Assembly (NCBI GenBank): GCA_905479995.1
Contig: CAJQON010000050.1
Coordinates: 1-34,150 of the forward strand
Reading direction: 5' to 3'
Length of the DNA stretch: 34,150 nt
Source of the DNA: an uncultured Flavobacteriales bacterium
Lineage (GTDB): Bacteria > Bacteroidota > Bacteroidia > Flavobacteriales_E > Vicingaceae
In this document: positions 7,601 through 16,344 of the stretch, in pieces
How the letters are laid out: each line of letters opens with the position of its first letter
Numbering within the stretch: the stretch's first letter is position 1
Made by a program: the position numbers and the translations under genes
The notes under the pieces: generated by a model
Databases searched by the model: none
Seen by the model: the letters and a program-made list of their open reading frames with translations, nothing else
Told to the model about the DNA's origin: nothing

Positions 7601-8284
7601 ATGAAACCCTATTTATACTATAGCATCCTATGTTTATTAACAACAGTTGCATTAAGCTGCTCAAAAAAAAGAGGCTGCAACGATACTGATGCATGTAATT
7701 TTGATGCTACTGCAGAAAAATATGACGGCAGCTGTACCTATGAAGAAACATGGTATGCAGATCCTGATGGAGATGGATATGGAGATCCGAGTTTTACCCT
7801 AACGCAATGCGAACAACCCAATGGATATGTAAACAATGCAAATGGAATTGGAACCCCAGCAGTAGACTTTACAGTAATGGATTGCGCAGGAGCTACCCAT
7901 AATTTATTTAATGAACTTGATAATAATAAAATTATAGTTATTGCATGGGTAATGCCTTGCTCAACTTGTATTACAGATCCTTTAGCAGCATCTAACATTG
8001 TAAACAACTACGCCAGTTCACATCCGGGAAGGGTTAAGTTTTATTTGGTTGACGACTATGCTAACACACCCTGTAATGGCTTAGATGGCTGGGCACTCGC
8101 TTATGGCTTTAGCAACATTACAACGTTCTCTCACAGTGACATTAGTATGAGTGGATACGGAGTAGATGGCATGCCAAAAATTGTTGTATTAGGTGGTTCA
8201 AACCACCGAGTTTATTACAATGAAAACGAAAGTTCTATTGGCGTAAATGCTGCAATTGTTCAAGCTTTAACCGACAATCCTTAA
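7601..8284 (+). CDS. Thioredoxin-fold lipoprotein with CxxC, 227 aa
   Basis: The start at 7601 gives a lipoprotein signal (MKPYLYYSILCLLTTVALSC, lipidated Cys20). The longer frame would overlap the previous gene. Residues 25-80 carry two short motifs common in Bacteroidetes secreted proteins: a CNDTDACNFDATAEKYDGSCTY module and WYADPDGDGYGDP….C..PNGYV. From about residue 86 a thioredoxin/TlpA-like fold follows: VDFTVMDCAG, then WVMPCSTC with the redox pair Cys120/Cys123, and a cis-Pro candidate at GMPKIVVL (Pro192). Unlike cytoplasmic thioredoxins, the active site is PCSTC. It probably handles thiols or delivers or reduces metal sites next to the HMA protein. It ends 6 nt before the barrel gene. 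Confidence 0.7.
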   Translation: MKPYLYYSILCLLTTVALSCSKKRGCNDTDACNFDATAEKYDGSCTYEETWYADPDGDGYGDPSFTLTQCEQPNGYVNNANGIGTPAVDFTVMDCAGATHNLFNELDNNKIIVIAWVMPCSTCITDPLAASNIVNNYASSHPGRVKFYLVDDYANTPCNGLDGWALAYGFSNITTFSHSDISMSGYGVDGMPKIVVLGGSNHRVYYNENESSIGVNAAIVQALTDNP

Positions 8285-8290
8285 TTAATT

Positions 8291-9328
8291 ATGCGCATTC
8301 TTTTTACCATAATTTTAATTGTCTTTTCGTACGTTTCTATATCTGCCCAAGGTTGTTGTGCAGGTGGTGGTGGTGGATCTATTGCAGGTGGCGCTTCTAC
8401 CGGAGTTCTTAAAAAGTTTCAGTTGGAAGTTTCAGGAAATTACCAACACAATTATTCTGACCTTTATTTCTCTAAAGACAGTGACACCTTAAATCTAATT
8501 GATGGATTGGGTAGCAACTACCTTTTTTTTAGAGTAGACTACGGTATTACGGATAAATTTACGCTAAGCATTGCTACTGGGTACTTCACAGACAAAACCC
8601 TAACAGAGCTAGGACCAGGAAAAATCATTACTTCTAAAGGCTTTAGTGATTTAATTGTTTTACCTCGATACAGCATACTCAACAAAACACGAGAAAGAAG
8701 CAAAACAGAAGTTACAGTAGGTCTAGGGCTCAAACTACCACTTGGATCAAACACCGACTCTAACCTTATAGGTACTTACCCAGGAATTGGGGATGTTTAT
8801 GCCATTTCACCTCAAACAGTTCAAGCATCTACAGGCTCTCAAGATGTTATGCTTAATTTATTCATTTACCAAGGTTACCAAAAAAGGAAATTGCGTTTTT
8901 TTGCTAATGGGCTTTTTATTAAAACAGGCTACAACTCAATGGGACAACAATTTGGAAACTACGCTAGCTTAGGTTTATTTGTAGGTAAAACGGTATTAAA
9001 AAACGTTGGCCTAACAGCTCAAATTCAGGGAGAGGTGATTGGCAAAATGAATCTGGCAGAAACTGTTAGCGATATCGACATAGCTGTGCATAGCTTAGAC
9101 ACAGAATCAAGCGGTTCAAAAAAAGTATTTTTTATTCCTCAAATTAGCTATTCTTTCAAACAGCTATCTGTTTTTGGCACTACTCAAATACCTATATATC
9201 AATACTTAAATGGTGTACAAGTAGGATCTATGCTGCAAGCTACAGCTGGTTTAACCTACCGATTTATGGTTAAAAAGCCCGATACAACTCCAGCTAAGAC
9301 TTTTGAATTAGCTCCGGTTTTGGATTAA
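8291..9328 (+). CDS. Outer-membrane beta-barrel, transporter-like protein, 345 aa
   Basis: The signal peptide is MRILFTIILIVFSYVSISAQ. The mature N-terminus is GCCAGGGGGSIAGGAS, a Cys-Cys/Gly-rich stretch that could bind metal. The remaining ~310 residues alternate hydrophobic and polar residues with aromatic girdles typical of a 10- to 14-strand outer-membrane barrel (FQLEVSGNYQHNY, NYLFFRVDYGITDKFTLSIATGYF, LIVLPRYSIL, TVGLGLKLPLG). It ends with TAGLTYRFMVKKP followed by a short tail. It forms one unit with the HMA and CxxC genes, so metal uptake or efflux across the outer membrane is plausible but not shown. No TonB box or plug is present. Confidence 0.7.
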   Translation: MRILFTIILIVFSYVSISAQGCCAGGGGGSIAGGASTGVLKKFQLEVSGNYQHNYSDLYFSKDSDTLNLIDGLGSNYLFFRVDYGITDKFTLSIATGYFTDKTLTELGPGKIITSKGFSDLIVLPRYSILNKTRERSKTEVTVGLGLKLPLGSNTDSNLIGTYPGIGDVYAISPQTVQASTGSQDVMLNLFIYQGYQKRKLRFFANGLFIKTGYNSMGQQFGNYASLGLFVGKTVLKNVGLTAQIQGEVIGKMNLAETVSDIDIAVHSLDTESSGSKKVFFIPQISYSFKQLSVFGTTQIPIYQYLNGVQVGSMLQATAGLTYRFMVKKPDTTPAKTFELAPVLD

Positions 9329-9356
9329 AGCTTTTTTAAGCATAATTATTAGGATA

Positions 9357-9379
9357 CGATTAGGTTGTACAACCTATCG
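9357..9379. repeat. Inverted repeat between convergent genes
   Basis: CGAT, a bulged T, then the perfect 14-bp palindrome AGGTTGTACAACCT (9362-9375), then ATCG. It lies 28 bp after the barrel gene stop, in the gap before the minus-strand miniprotein. There is no U-tract on either side, so it is a weak terminator candidate, possibly an mRNA 3' end stabiliser. A small GCTT-TTTT-AAGC hairpin is nearer the stop codon. I see nothing else in this gap. Confidence 0.35.
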
Positions 9380-9477
9380 AATAAAACAAATTACTTTAAA
9401 TACATATAAAAAGCTGAAGTAATTATTTTAGACAAAGGCTTTTGAGTGTTGCAAAAAACCTACCTGAACAGCAGCAA

Positions 9478-9618
9478 CTATAATTCAATAAATAAAGCTG
9501 CGAGACCAAATAACAACACAAACAGGGTAAAAGAAACAATATAACTTTGTTGAATAAAAGAGATTTTACTGTTTCTAAAAAACAGCTTTCCATAGGTGTA
9601 TTTAACTAAACGCTCCAT
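9478..9618 (-). CDS. Single-pass membrane miniprotein, 46 aa, coupled to a T9SS gene
   Basis: The ATG lies one base after the stop codon of the upstream T9SS gene (TAG-T-ATG), the tight spacing of translationally coupled genes. The protein starts MERLVKYTYGKLFFRNSKIS, basic and amphipathic, and has one TM helix at about residues 26-44 (YIVSFTLFVLLFGLAALFI). It aligns without gaps to the miniprotein at 2912-3055. It shares M.R..K at the N-terminus, F13, IS at 19-20, S25, V28, T31, F33 and the same TM position. A possible role is in assembly, anchoring or regulation of the co-transcribed adhesin, but nothing in the sequence shows which. Confidence 0.6.
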   Translation of the reverse strand: MERLVKYTYGKLFFRNSKISFIQQSYIVSFTLFVLLFGLAALFIEL

Positions 9619-9619
9619 A

Positions 9620-12526
9620 CTATTTTATCTTTACAATTCGTTTAACAACCTGAGCGGTTTGACTAACTACTTTTATAAAGTAAGTACCTGTTGGTAATTC
9701 ATCATTTAATGTTATTTCTGTAGTATTATTTACTATTGTTTGTTCATGTACTTTTCTTCCCAAATAATCGAGCACCTCAACTATTAATGGATAGGTTGTA
9801 TTTTCTGACAATTGCACTGTAAAGTTGTTTTCAAAAGGGTTTGGATAAATACTGATATTATTTGATTGCTCACAAGAAACTGTTTTTACTCCATGATATT
9901 CATCTGCTCCATTATAGTCGGTTTGTTTTAAACGGAAGTAACTTGTTCCACTAATTGGATTATCATCTATCCAACTGTAATTTATTATGATAGAACTATT
10001 CCCACTCCCATCCACCATTGCTATTGGTTCAAAGTTGATAGCATCCGCACTTCTTTCAATTGTAAAATAATCGTTGTTAATTTCTGATTCCGTTGTCCAA
10101 GACAATTTAGGATTGTCATTTTGACAATCGACATTAAATTGAGTTAATTCTACAGGTAAAGGTGTTGCTGAATTGGCAGATGCTATGGTAATGAATGCAG
10201 TCGTGTTATTGGCAATATGTGTGGTAGAAATTCCAGCAACAGTTATTACTGGATTAGAATATGAAATTACCGTACCAAAGGCATCTCCATTAAAATAACA
10301 AGTTGTCCCTCCATTAGAGAAATCTCCGTCATTATCTACCAACAATCTTAAATGCGCAACATTTACCAAAGCTTGGTTAGCTCCAGCACTTATAACAACA
10401 TCAATATTAAAATCTTCATCAACATTTGTTCTTGTCACTTTCCATTCTCTTTCTAACCTAGAAAACAAACCACATGCTCCAGGCACTTCTGCATCGGAAG
10501 CTGCAGTAGATTTCATCATTCCTTGATTATCTCCTATTAAAACATAAGATTTATCGGCTGCAAAACTTCCAGTATTAGCCAGATTGGTAGTGAGTAAAGT
10601 ATTTAAATAAATACGTGAAGTATCATCAACTGTATGCGATTGTTTCTGAACCAGTGCTTCAGCATCGTCTCTACCAACACCAATAATATTGTTGGCATAA
10701 GATGCTGTATTATAAATTGTATCGCCATTGGTTGCAACATAATTATCAGACATTGTTATTCCATACTTTACAGCCAAATAAGTATCTATTTTATTTTTAT
10801 CAGCATTACTTATGGCAGAACTATACTTAATGTGCTCACCATATTTACCTCCAAACATTCTTGTTGTAACCCCCAAACCACCATAAGCAAAACCATAGCT
10901 TGTCCCTGAAAAGTTTCCAACAGTAGCATTTACAGATTGGTGGTCACTTGTATTTATCCATGATTCTTGGAGTCCACCTTGCTCTCTTCTAAAATCCATT
11001 ATACTTGGCTGTCCATATTGAAGAGTTGTTCCTGCATCCAAATCATTACCACCACTCTGAGAAGGTGAATTTCTATAAACAAATCGAAGTCTATTTCCAC
11101 CATCTCTAGTGGTTAAATATATTGCATTGTAACCCCAACCACTACCTAAATTAGCTATGTTCAACAAACAATCGTTGCTATTATCATTAACCGGAGCAGC
11201 AACAATTAAGTGCGTTGTATTTCCACTTAAACTATAACCAGTAGTAGATAAAAAGTCGTTTACTGCATCAAAGTTAAAGGCTGGATTGTAGTTTATTGCA
11301 TCTTCATCCCATGTTGGTCGAGCAGCTAAGGAAGCAGCTGTAACGTCAACTCCAGTAGTTGCATTATCATTCCACTGCTGCACTCCATCTCCATCTGTAG
11401 CTAATGTTAAACCTGCATCTGAATAAGCCAATGCATCTGCCTTATGCCATACTTCTAAATTTGAAGATATTCCTCCTGGTGCTCCAACACAAGCTACAAT
11501 TGTTCTGGTTCCAGCTGGATTTTTAATTATTGGCAGTTCATTAGATCCATCAATAGTTATTTGAGTACACCTAGCATCTACTAAATCATTTATTGTTGCT
11601 GAAGACATATCATAAACTACCCAAAAATAATTGGTTCCACTACTTAGTGTTTGACTACCTGTAATATCAACATCATTTCCCGAAGCTAAAGGCGCAGCAT
11701 TTCCAAAGAAAGTAGTTGTTGCAAATGTTGAGCTGGTTCCTGTATAATAAATATCAATGTTAGATACGTTAGATGTTATTGCAGGGCTAGAACTTCCATT
11801 TGTTCTAATTCTTAATTGAGTAATGTCCAATGGAGTTAAAGCACCATTCACTACAACTTCTACCCCAATAATTTCAACATCAGATGCACAGTTTTCTACA
11901 GTTGATGTATTAGTTTGTGTTACAGTACTAGAGGTATAAGTCATGGCTACCTGATCAATAATATTAACATTATCTATCGATGCGTCAGATGTAGAGGACC
12001 CTCCGCTAACTGCACTAAATCGTAAACGAACTGTTTGCCCTGCATAAGCGGTTAAGTCTATCTGATTGTTGGTTACCCAAAGATCTACATTGGTTCCAGC
12101 TTGCGTCCATAAAGTTGTCCAAGTTATATCATCCGTTGTTATTTGTAAACGAAGCGAACCATTAAGCATGGTAGTTCCGAACATGTGGTAATCAAAAGAA
12201 AAGAATGGCGCAGTCAATCCAGTAAAGTCAAAACAATCTGAAGCCAACCAACCCGTATCATTTAAGGCAGATCCTGAGGTTTCAACAAAAAGAAAACGGG
12301 CAGAACTACTCCCCCCACTTTGAGGGCCTGTTCCTGTTGAAGGTGTTGTTGCTCCATTGGCCCAGGATAGGTCATCTCCAGTAACATTGTTCCAATTCCC
12401 AAAATCTCCAGCAGTTTCAAATCCATCTGTATAAGGAAACGTGTTTACTGTTGTCGCACAAACTAATTGAGCTTGTGTATTAGCGACACAAATTAATAGA
12501 CTAAATAGTAGTACTAAATTTTTCAT
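9620..12526 (-). CDS. T9SS adhesin with MAM-like and LamG-like domains, 968 aa
   Basis: The signal peptide is MKNLVLLFSLLICVANTQAQ. Residues ~25-190 are a MAM/concanavalin-like jelly roll (FPYTDGFETAGDFGNW…SASIDNVNI-type ending DASIDNVNIIDQ). Residues ~190-345 form an Ig-like region (YTSSTVTQTNTSTVENC…). Residues ~350-610 are a LamG-like domain starting SNLEVWHKADAL and ending YLAVKYGITM. The next region (GVGRDDAEALVQKQSH…LVDNDGDFSNGG) is shared with the 16674-18605 protein. An LPVELTQFNVDC/SWTTESEINNDYFTIERS module and a T9SS sorting domain from about residue 891 (IYPNPFENNF…GTYFIKVV..VVKRIVKIK) complete it. It is predicted to be exported to the surface and to bind glycans or surfaces. It is regulated from an operator behind the 12645-14318 regulator gene. 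Confidence 0.85.
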   Translation of the reverse strand: MKNLVLLFSLLICVANTQAQLVCATTVNTFPYTDGFETAGDFGNWNNVTGDDLSWANGATTPSTGTGPQSGGSSSARFLFVETSGSALNDTGWLASDCFDFTGLTAPFFSFDYHMFGTTMLNGSLRLQITTDDITWTTLWTQAGTNVDLWVTNNQIDLTAYAGQTVRLRFSAVSGGSSTSDASIDNVNIIDQVAMTYTSSTVTQTNTSTVENCASDVEIIGVEVVVNGALTPLDITQLRIRTNGSSSPAITSNVSNIDIYYTGTSSTFATTTFFGNAAPLASGNDVDITGSQTLSSGTNYFWVVYDMSSATINDLVDARCTQITIDGSNELPIIKNPAGTRTIVACVGAPGGISSNLEVWHKADALAYSDAGLTLATDGDGVQQWNDNATTGVDVTAASLAARPTWDEDAINYNPAFNFDAVNDFLSTTGYSLSGNTTHLIVAAPVNDNSNDCLLNIANLGSGWGYNAIYLTTRDGGNRLRFVYRNSPSQSGGNDLDAGTTLQYGQPSIMDFRREQGGLQESWINTSDHQSVNATVGNFSGTSYGFAYGGLGVTTRMFGGKYGEHIKYSSAISNADKNKIDTYLAVKYGITMSDNYVATNGDTIYNTASYANNIIGVGRDDAEALVQKQSHTVDDTSRIYLNTLLTTNLANTGSFAADKSYVLIGDNQGMMKSTAASDAEVPGACGLFSRLEREWKVTRTNVDEDFNIDVVISAGANQALVNVAHLRLLVDNDGDFSNGGTTCYFNGDAFGTVISYSNPVITVAGISTTHIANNTTAFITIASANSATPLPVELTQFNVDCQNDNPKLSWTTESEINNDYFTIERSADAINFEPIAMVDGSGNSSIIINYSWIDDNPISGTSYFRLKQTDYNGADEYHGVKTVSCEQSNNISIYPNPFENNFTVQLSENTTYPLIVEVLDYLGRKVHEQTIVNNTTEITLNDELPTGTYFIKVVSQTAQVVKRIVKIK

Positions 12527-12545
12527 TGCATTTGTTTGTTAAGCA

Positions 12546-12563
12546 ATAAGACAATAGTCTTAT
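12546..12563 (-). promoter_or_regulatory. Leader hairpin of the 968-aa adhesin mRNA
   Basis: On the minus strand, ATAAGAC-TATT-GTCTTAT forms a perfect 7-bp stem with a tetraloop, 19 nt before the ATG and downstream of the predicted transcript start. It could affect translation or mRNA stability. Without a U-tract it is not a terminator. Confidence 0.35.
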
Positions 12564-12573
12564 CTTCATGCAA

Positions 12574-12631
12574 CGAAAGTATCATGAGTTTATGTGAATA
12601 CGAAAATTATAGGGCGACATGGGGGCGACAT
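12574..12631 (-). promoter_or_regulatory. 11-bp-period direct-repeat operator and promoter of the 968-aa adhesin
   Basis: Plus-strand half-sites GGGCGACAT at 12612-12620 and 12623-12631 are identical and exactly 11 bp apart. The -7 box of the minus-strand promoter is TACTTTCG (12574-12581, 7 of 8 to TAnnTTTG). The ACA core of the proximal half-site is 36 bp from it. No good -33 TTTG lies between, which suggests activator dependence. The regulator gene stops 14 bp away on the far side. A second -7-like sequence (TAATTTTC, 12602-12609) directly abuts the repeats. Confidence 0.6.
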
Positions 12632-12644
12632 CCATTCCCACCAA

Positions 12645-14318
12645 TCAAATCATGCGCTTAAGAAAATCAGTTAAATCATCTTCATACTGTAAATTTAACT
12701 TTTGCTTCAACCTAGTTTTGGTTTTTTTAACTGAAGCTGGAGTAATATTTTTACTAATGGCAATTTCTTTATTAGTCATCTTCATGGCTATCATTCCAGC
12801 CAATTTTAAATCTAGATCTGTTAAACTTGGGTGCTTCAATTTTAGTTCGCTGTAAAAATTACTACTCAATTCTCCCATTTGATCTTGAAGTGCTGCTCTA
12901 GGAGATTTTATGTCTAACTCATTCTGAATAAACATTTCCATGTTTAGCAAATCTGATTTAGATACTTGCTCAAATTCACGGAGCTTTTTTAACACTGTTT
13001 CTGAAAAATCTTTTTTTGTAATTAACTCTAAGGATAGTTCTTGCACACTCCTGTTCTCCTCCTTTACTTTTAAGGCTAATATCTCTTGTTCTTTTTCTGC
13101 TGCAATGAGTTGCACTTCTCTAAGGAGCGCATTCTTTTTTTGAATGACCCTGTACCGCAAAAAGAAGGCAACAATAATAATGGACAACGATAGTAATCCC
13201 ATTATTATCAAACCATTTCTTAGTTGAGCTTGCTTTTTTTCGTTTTGCTGAGTGGTAAGTTGTTGATTAAGTACCGTTTTATCTGTTTCTATTTGTTTTA
13301 TACGATATGCAGAAAGAACCTCGGCAGTTGCCTGAACTTTATCTTGAATACTTTTTAAGTGCTTCGCATTCAACTTCTCATATCTTTTTAAGCGCTTGTC
13401 ATATTGAAGCCCTTTTTCTTTTCCTCTATAATGAAGCAATTCAACTCTAGCTATAGCCAGTTTAGATGAGATGTTAACTTGACTTTTATAGAGCAACATA
13501 TTTTGAAGCACTTCCTTAGCCCATTTATTTTTACCTGTATTAACATAAGCTCGGTAAAGCAATTCTCCAACATTTACATGAATTTCATATTCTTTCACTT
13601 GTTCTGATATTTCGAAATCAACCTCAAGGTAAGGAACAGCTTCCTCGTACATGTTGTTTTTGGAATAAAGCGCACCTATGTTTCCACTTATCATTCCATG
13701 CATAAAATTACCTGACGTAGAAAGTTCTAACGCTTTTTGATAGTAATACAACCCAGAATCCAAGTTGTTACTCCCAGCAAATGCAATACCTAAGTTATTG
13801 TTGTTGTGGAGTTCTTCAGGATTTTTAACCCATAATTTACGGTAGTAATACACCGCACTATCATGCACTCCCAACATAGTATACAATTTAGCTATTTCAG
13901 AAAATTGACTGCCCGGAAATTTTACCAATCTTTCTAATGCCAATCTTGGTGCTCCCATCCCTATAAATAATCGGGCATAAGGCCAACTCATCCTTTGCAG
14001 TCTATTTGAACTTGTATCAATCTCTTCCACTTCTAAAAGACGCTTAATGGAACGATCATAAAACCCTGCATCAGATTCTATACTGGAAATCTTGAGTAGT
14101 GCATTAACAACATTTCTATTGTTTTTTGATTGACGAGCTAGATCAAGGGCTTTTAATCCATAATAAACGGCTTTATCATTTACTCCACTAACTTGATATT
14201 GTCTAGCTAAATTTGAAGCAGTCTCCATTTCTTGCTTAACAGAAGACACGCCTTGACCAACACCAACAGTGGCGAAGGAAATCAGTATGATAAAGGTATG
14301 GAAGATAGGTGCACGCAT
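12645..14318 (-). CDS. Regulator A: TPR-TM-coiled coil-LuxR-like HTH one-component regulator, 557 aa
   Basis: The ATG at 14318 (MRAPIFHTFIILISFATVGVGQ) gives a signal peptide. A TTG four codons upstream is less likely. Residues ~30-330 are TPR-like helix pairs (AVYYYRKLWVKNPEELHNNNNLGIAFAGSNNLDSGLYYYQKALELS-type repeats), predicted to be periplasmic. A TM helix follows at about 368-387 (NGLIIMGLLSLSIIIVAFFL), then a charged coiled coil, then the conserved FYSELKLKHPSLTDLDLKLAGMI segment. The HTH is NKEIAISKNITPASVKKTKTRLKQKL (about 516-541), as in Bacteroidetes LuxR-related regulators. No receiver or kinase domain is present. The signal would pass directly from the periplasm to DNA. The gene precedes the 968-aa adhesin and its operator, so local control is inferred. 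Confidence 0.75.
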   Translation of the reverse strand: MRAPIFHTFIILISFATVGVGQGVSSVKQEMETASNLARQYQVSGVNDKAVYYGLKALDLARQSKNNRNVVNALLKISSIESDAGFYDRSIKRLLEVEEIDTSSNRLQRMSWPYARLFIGMGAPRLALERLVKFPGSQFSEIAKLYTMLGVHDSAVYYYRKLWVKNPEELHNNNNLGIAFAGSNNLDSGLYYYQKALELSTSGNFMHGMISGNIGALYSKNNMYEEAVPYLEVDFEISEQVKEYEIHVNVGELLYRAYVNTGKNKWAKEVLQNMLLYKSQVNISSKLAIARVELLHYRGKEKGLQYDKRLKRYEKLNAKHLKSIQDKVQATAEVLSAYRIKQIETDKTVLNQQLTTQQNEKKQAQLRNGLIIMGLLSLSIIIVAFFLRYRVIQKKNALLREVQLIAAEKEQEILALKVKEENRSVQELSLELITKKDFSETVLKKLREFEQVSKSDLLNMEMFIQNELDIKSPRAALQDQMGELSSNFYSELKLKHPSLTDLDLKLAGMIAMKMTNKEIAISKNITPASVKKTKTRLKQKLNLQYEDDLTDFLKRMI

Positions 14319-14327
14319 AATTAATTT

Positions 14328-14346
14328 CAAATATACATAAGAATTA
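14328..14346 (-). promoter_or_regulatory. Promoter of regulator A, identical core to regulator B promoter
   Basis: A perfect -7 box, TATATTTG on the minus strand (14328-14335), ends 9 nt before the ATG. The 19 bp CAAATATACATAAGAATTA (plus strand) are identical to 20460-20478 in front of regulator B. Nothing fits a -33 box. Confidence 0.55.
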
Positions 14347-14417
14347 ATAGAACGAAAAGAAGATTTTGATAGTTAAAGGAGGTAGAAATATTTTTACTTT
14401 TCTCGATGAGTATAGCG

Positions 14418-16313
14418 TTATTGTGTTTTTACAATTCGTTTAACAACTTGATTTGTACCATTAAACACTTTTACAAAATAGGTGCCTTTAGGCAAGTTTT
14501 TATCTAAGGATATTTTCATGGAATTCCCCACAACCAACTGAGTATAAACAACTCTTCCCAAATAATCTAGAATTTTAACATGCACAGGATATATTGCTCC
14601 TTCTGAGAATAAAATAGTAAAACTATTTCCGAAGGGGTTTGGGTACACATTGATTTCTGTTTTTTTACTGCATTTAACTGAAGAAATTGAAGAATAAGCA
14701 AAGGCTCCATCTAAATCGGTTTGTTTTAAACGATAATAAGCTACTCCATCTACAGGACTTTTATCCCTCCAACTGTAATTGATTGTTGCAGAACTGGTTT
14801 TATTGCCAGCTACAATTGAAATTGACTCAAAATTAACCACATCTGAACTTCTTTCTATAGTAAAATAATCATTGTTTAATTCTGATTCGGTTGTCCAATT
14901 TATGTTAACCGAACCACTTTCGCACTGAGCATCAAACTCAATTAAACTTACAGGCAAAGGTGTTTGACTTTTGTTTGTTGTACCCAGAGTAAATCTTACA
15001 CCATCCCGAAATCCGGGAGTCCATCCAGAAACAGCAGAAAATACATACATTCCGCCAACAAGATTTGCTCCTGTAATAGGGGTTTGGTCAGCAAAGTTTC
15101 CATCGTCATTGGTATCGATCAACAATACTAAATCACCTTGAGAAATAGAATAAGTCTGGTAAGATAAGTCAAATGCTACATCTACCTTACCCACATTTAC
15201 ACCGGTAGTTCCACCCGTACTATTTACTTCACTAACCCGCCAAACTCTATCAATTCTATCTTCTACACCAGGCGGAACATCAAGATTGTTATTGGCAAAC
15301 GGAGATCCGTTGTCGTGCCCCCAAATCATAAACTCATCATCACCCATACCAGTTGGATTCGATATTCGAACCATACCTGTTCCTTGAGAGTTGTCTTGCC
15401 TGTTGGCGGCTCCTACAGTTTGCCCTATACCCGCAACATCAAAATCATAATCACCATTATCATCCTCATCATAAATATCAAAATTATCTAGCCCAATAGC
15501 ATACTTAGCAGCCAAATAGTTTGAAATAATAATTCGTTGCGCATCATTTACGGCTTCATCATAAATAATCACCTCCCCAATGTCTCCTTCCAAAAAATAA
15601 CCAGGAACAGTTGTACCATAACTATTAGCCCCAGCTCCCAGCAACACTGCATTAACTCCAGCCCCGTCATAGGTCAATCCTCCAGTATAGGTATAAGAAC
15701 AATTGTCCTCACTAATGTATCCATCTCCTTGATTTGTAGTGGTATTAAAAACCATAGACCATATTTCATTTTTCCCGGATACAATTGGTTTTGCACAAAA
15801 TGAAGTGGTATAATTCTCCACCCAAAAATTCATATCATTGGTCGCATCGTTACGTTCAAAAGCCCAAGCATCATCCCCAGCATCATCATCATAAGCCGAA
15901 ATAATTGATGCCCAACTAGTACTATTTCCTGTATCAAAATTACCCATTACAAATATTGATATTTCGTTTGGTGGCATTATTTCAGTATTCGGAGCTATCC
16001 ACATATATTCACCATTACTAGCATCAAAAAATAGGGCTGGCTGTCCATTTCCTGCTCCTGCAGAAAAGTATCGGGGCGCAACACCAATAGACGCATCATA
16101 ATTATTTCCAGATTGATCCTCCCACACGCCTGCCATATTCGTATTATTTCCTTGTACTATTGTATTGGCATCTAACCAGAGGGACAATGCTGAAGAGCCA
16201 TCGGCTACCCCAACACCTCCAGGACCGGTTTGTGCAACACAAACAAAAGGACAGACTAACAACAAAGCAATACCCATTTTTGCGAATTGTGTAGTATTTT
16301 TTTTGACAAACAT
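14418..16313 (-). CDS. T9SS adhesin with LamG-like domain, 631 aa
   Basis: The N-terminus MFVKKNTTQFAKMGIALLLVCPFVCVAQ is a signal peptide. Residues ~38-275 form a LamG-like domain (ALSLWLDANTIV…WEDQSGNNYDASIG…EVIIYDEAVNDAQRIIISNYLAAKYAI), the same 'LxLWxxA' type as the neighbouring adhesins. A region with Asp/Gly-rich calcium-site-like stretches follows (DIYDEDDNGDYDFDV, LIDTNDDGNFADQ), then LPVSLIEFDAQC…SWTTESELNNDYFTIERS and the T9SS tail (VYPNPFGNSF…GTYFVKVF..VVKRIVK). It is a paralogue of the 968-aa and 643-aa proteins. It has its own promoter with GTTAACA repeats, the type found at the 29199 gene rather than at its immediate neighbours. Regulator A starts 100 bp downstream. Confidence 0.85.
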   Translation of the reverse strand: MFVKKNTTQFAKMGIALLLVCPFVCVAQTGPGGVGVADGSSALSLWLDANTIVQGNNTNMAGVWEDQSGNNYDASIGVAPRYFSAGAGNGQPALFFDASNGEYMWIAPNTEIMPPNEISIFVMGNFDTGNSTSWASIISAYDDDAGDDAWAFERNDATNDMNFWVENYTTSFCAKPIVSGKNEIWSMVFNTTTNQGDGYISEDNCSYTYTGGLTYDGAGVNAVLLGAGANSYGTTVPGYFLEGDIGEVIIYDEAVNDAQRIIISNYLAAKYAIGLDNFDIYDEDDNGDYDFDVAGIGQTVGAANRQDNSQGTGMVRISNPTGMGDDEFMIWGHDNGSPFANNNLDVPPGVEDRIDRVWRVSEVNSTGGTTGVNVGKVDVAFDLSYQTYSISQGDLVLLIDTNDDGNFADQTPITGANLVGGMYVFSAVSGWTPGFRDGVRFTLGTTNKSQTPLPVSLIEFDAQCESGSVNINWTTESELNNDYFTIERSSDVVNFESISIVAGNKTSSATINYSWRDKSPVDGVAYYRLKQTDLDGAFAYSSISSVKCSKKTEINVYPNPFGNSFTILFSEGAIYPVHVKILDYLGRVVYTQLVVGNSMKISLDKNLPKGTYFVKVFNGTNQVVKRIVKTQ

Positions 16314-16344
16314 CTATTTTGGTTGATTTGTAGTAGATTTGGCA

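Noticed and set aside
12602-12609. A -7-like box TAATTTTC directly next to the GGGCGACAT repeats, with a similar TATCTTTA at 18652-18659.
   Set aside because: The gaps to the repeats differ (2 and 4 bp) and the GTTAACA promoters have no counterpart. The boxes 30-32 bp away are consistent in all four promoters. Not excluded as secondary promoters.
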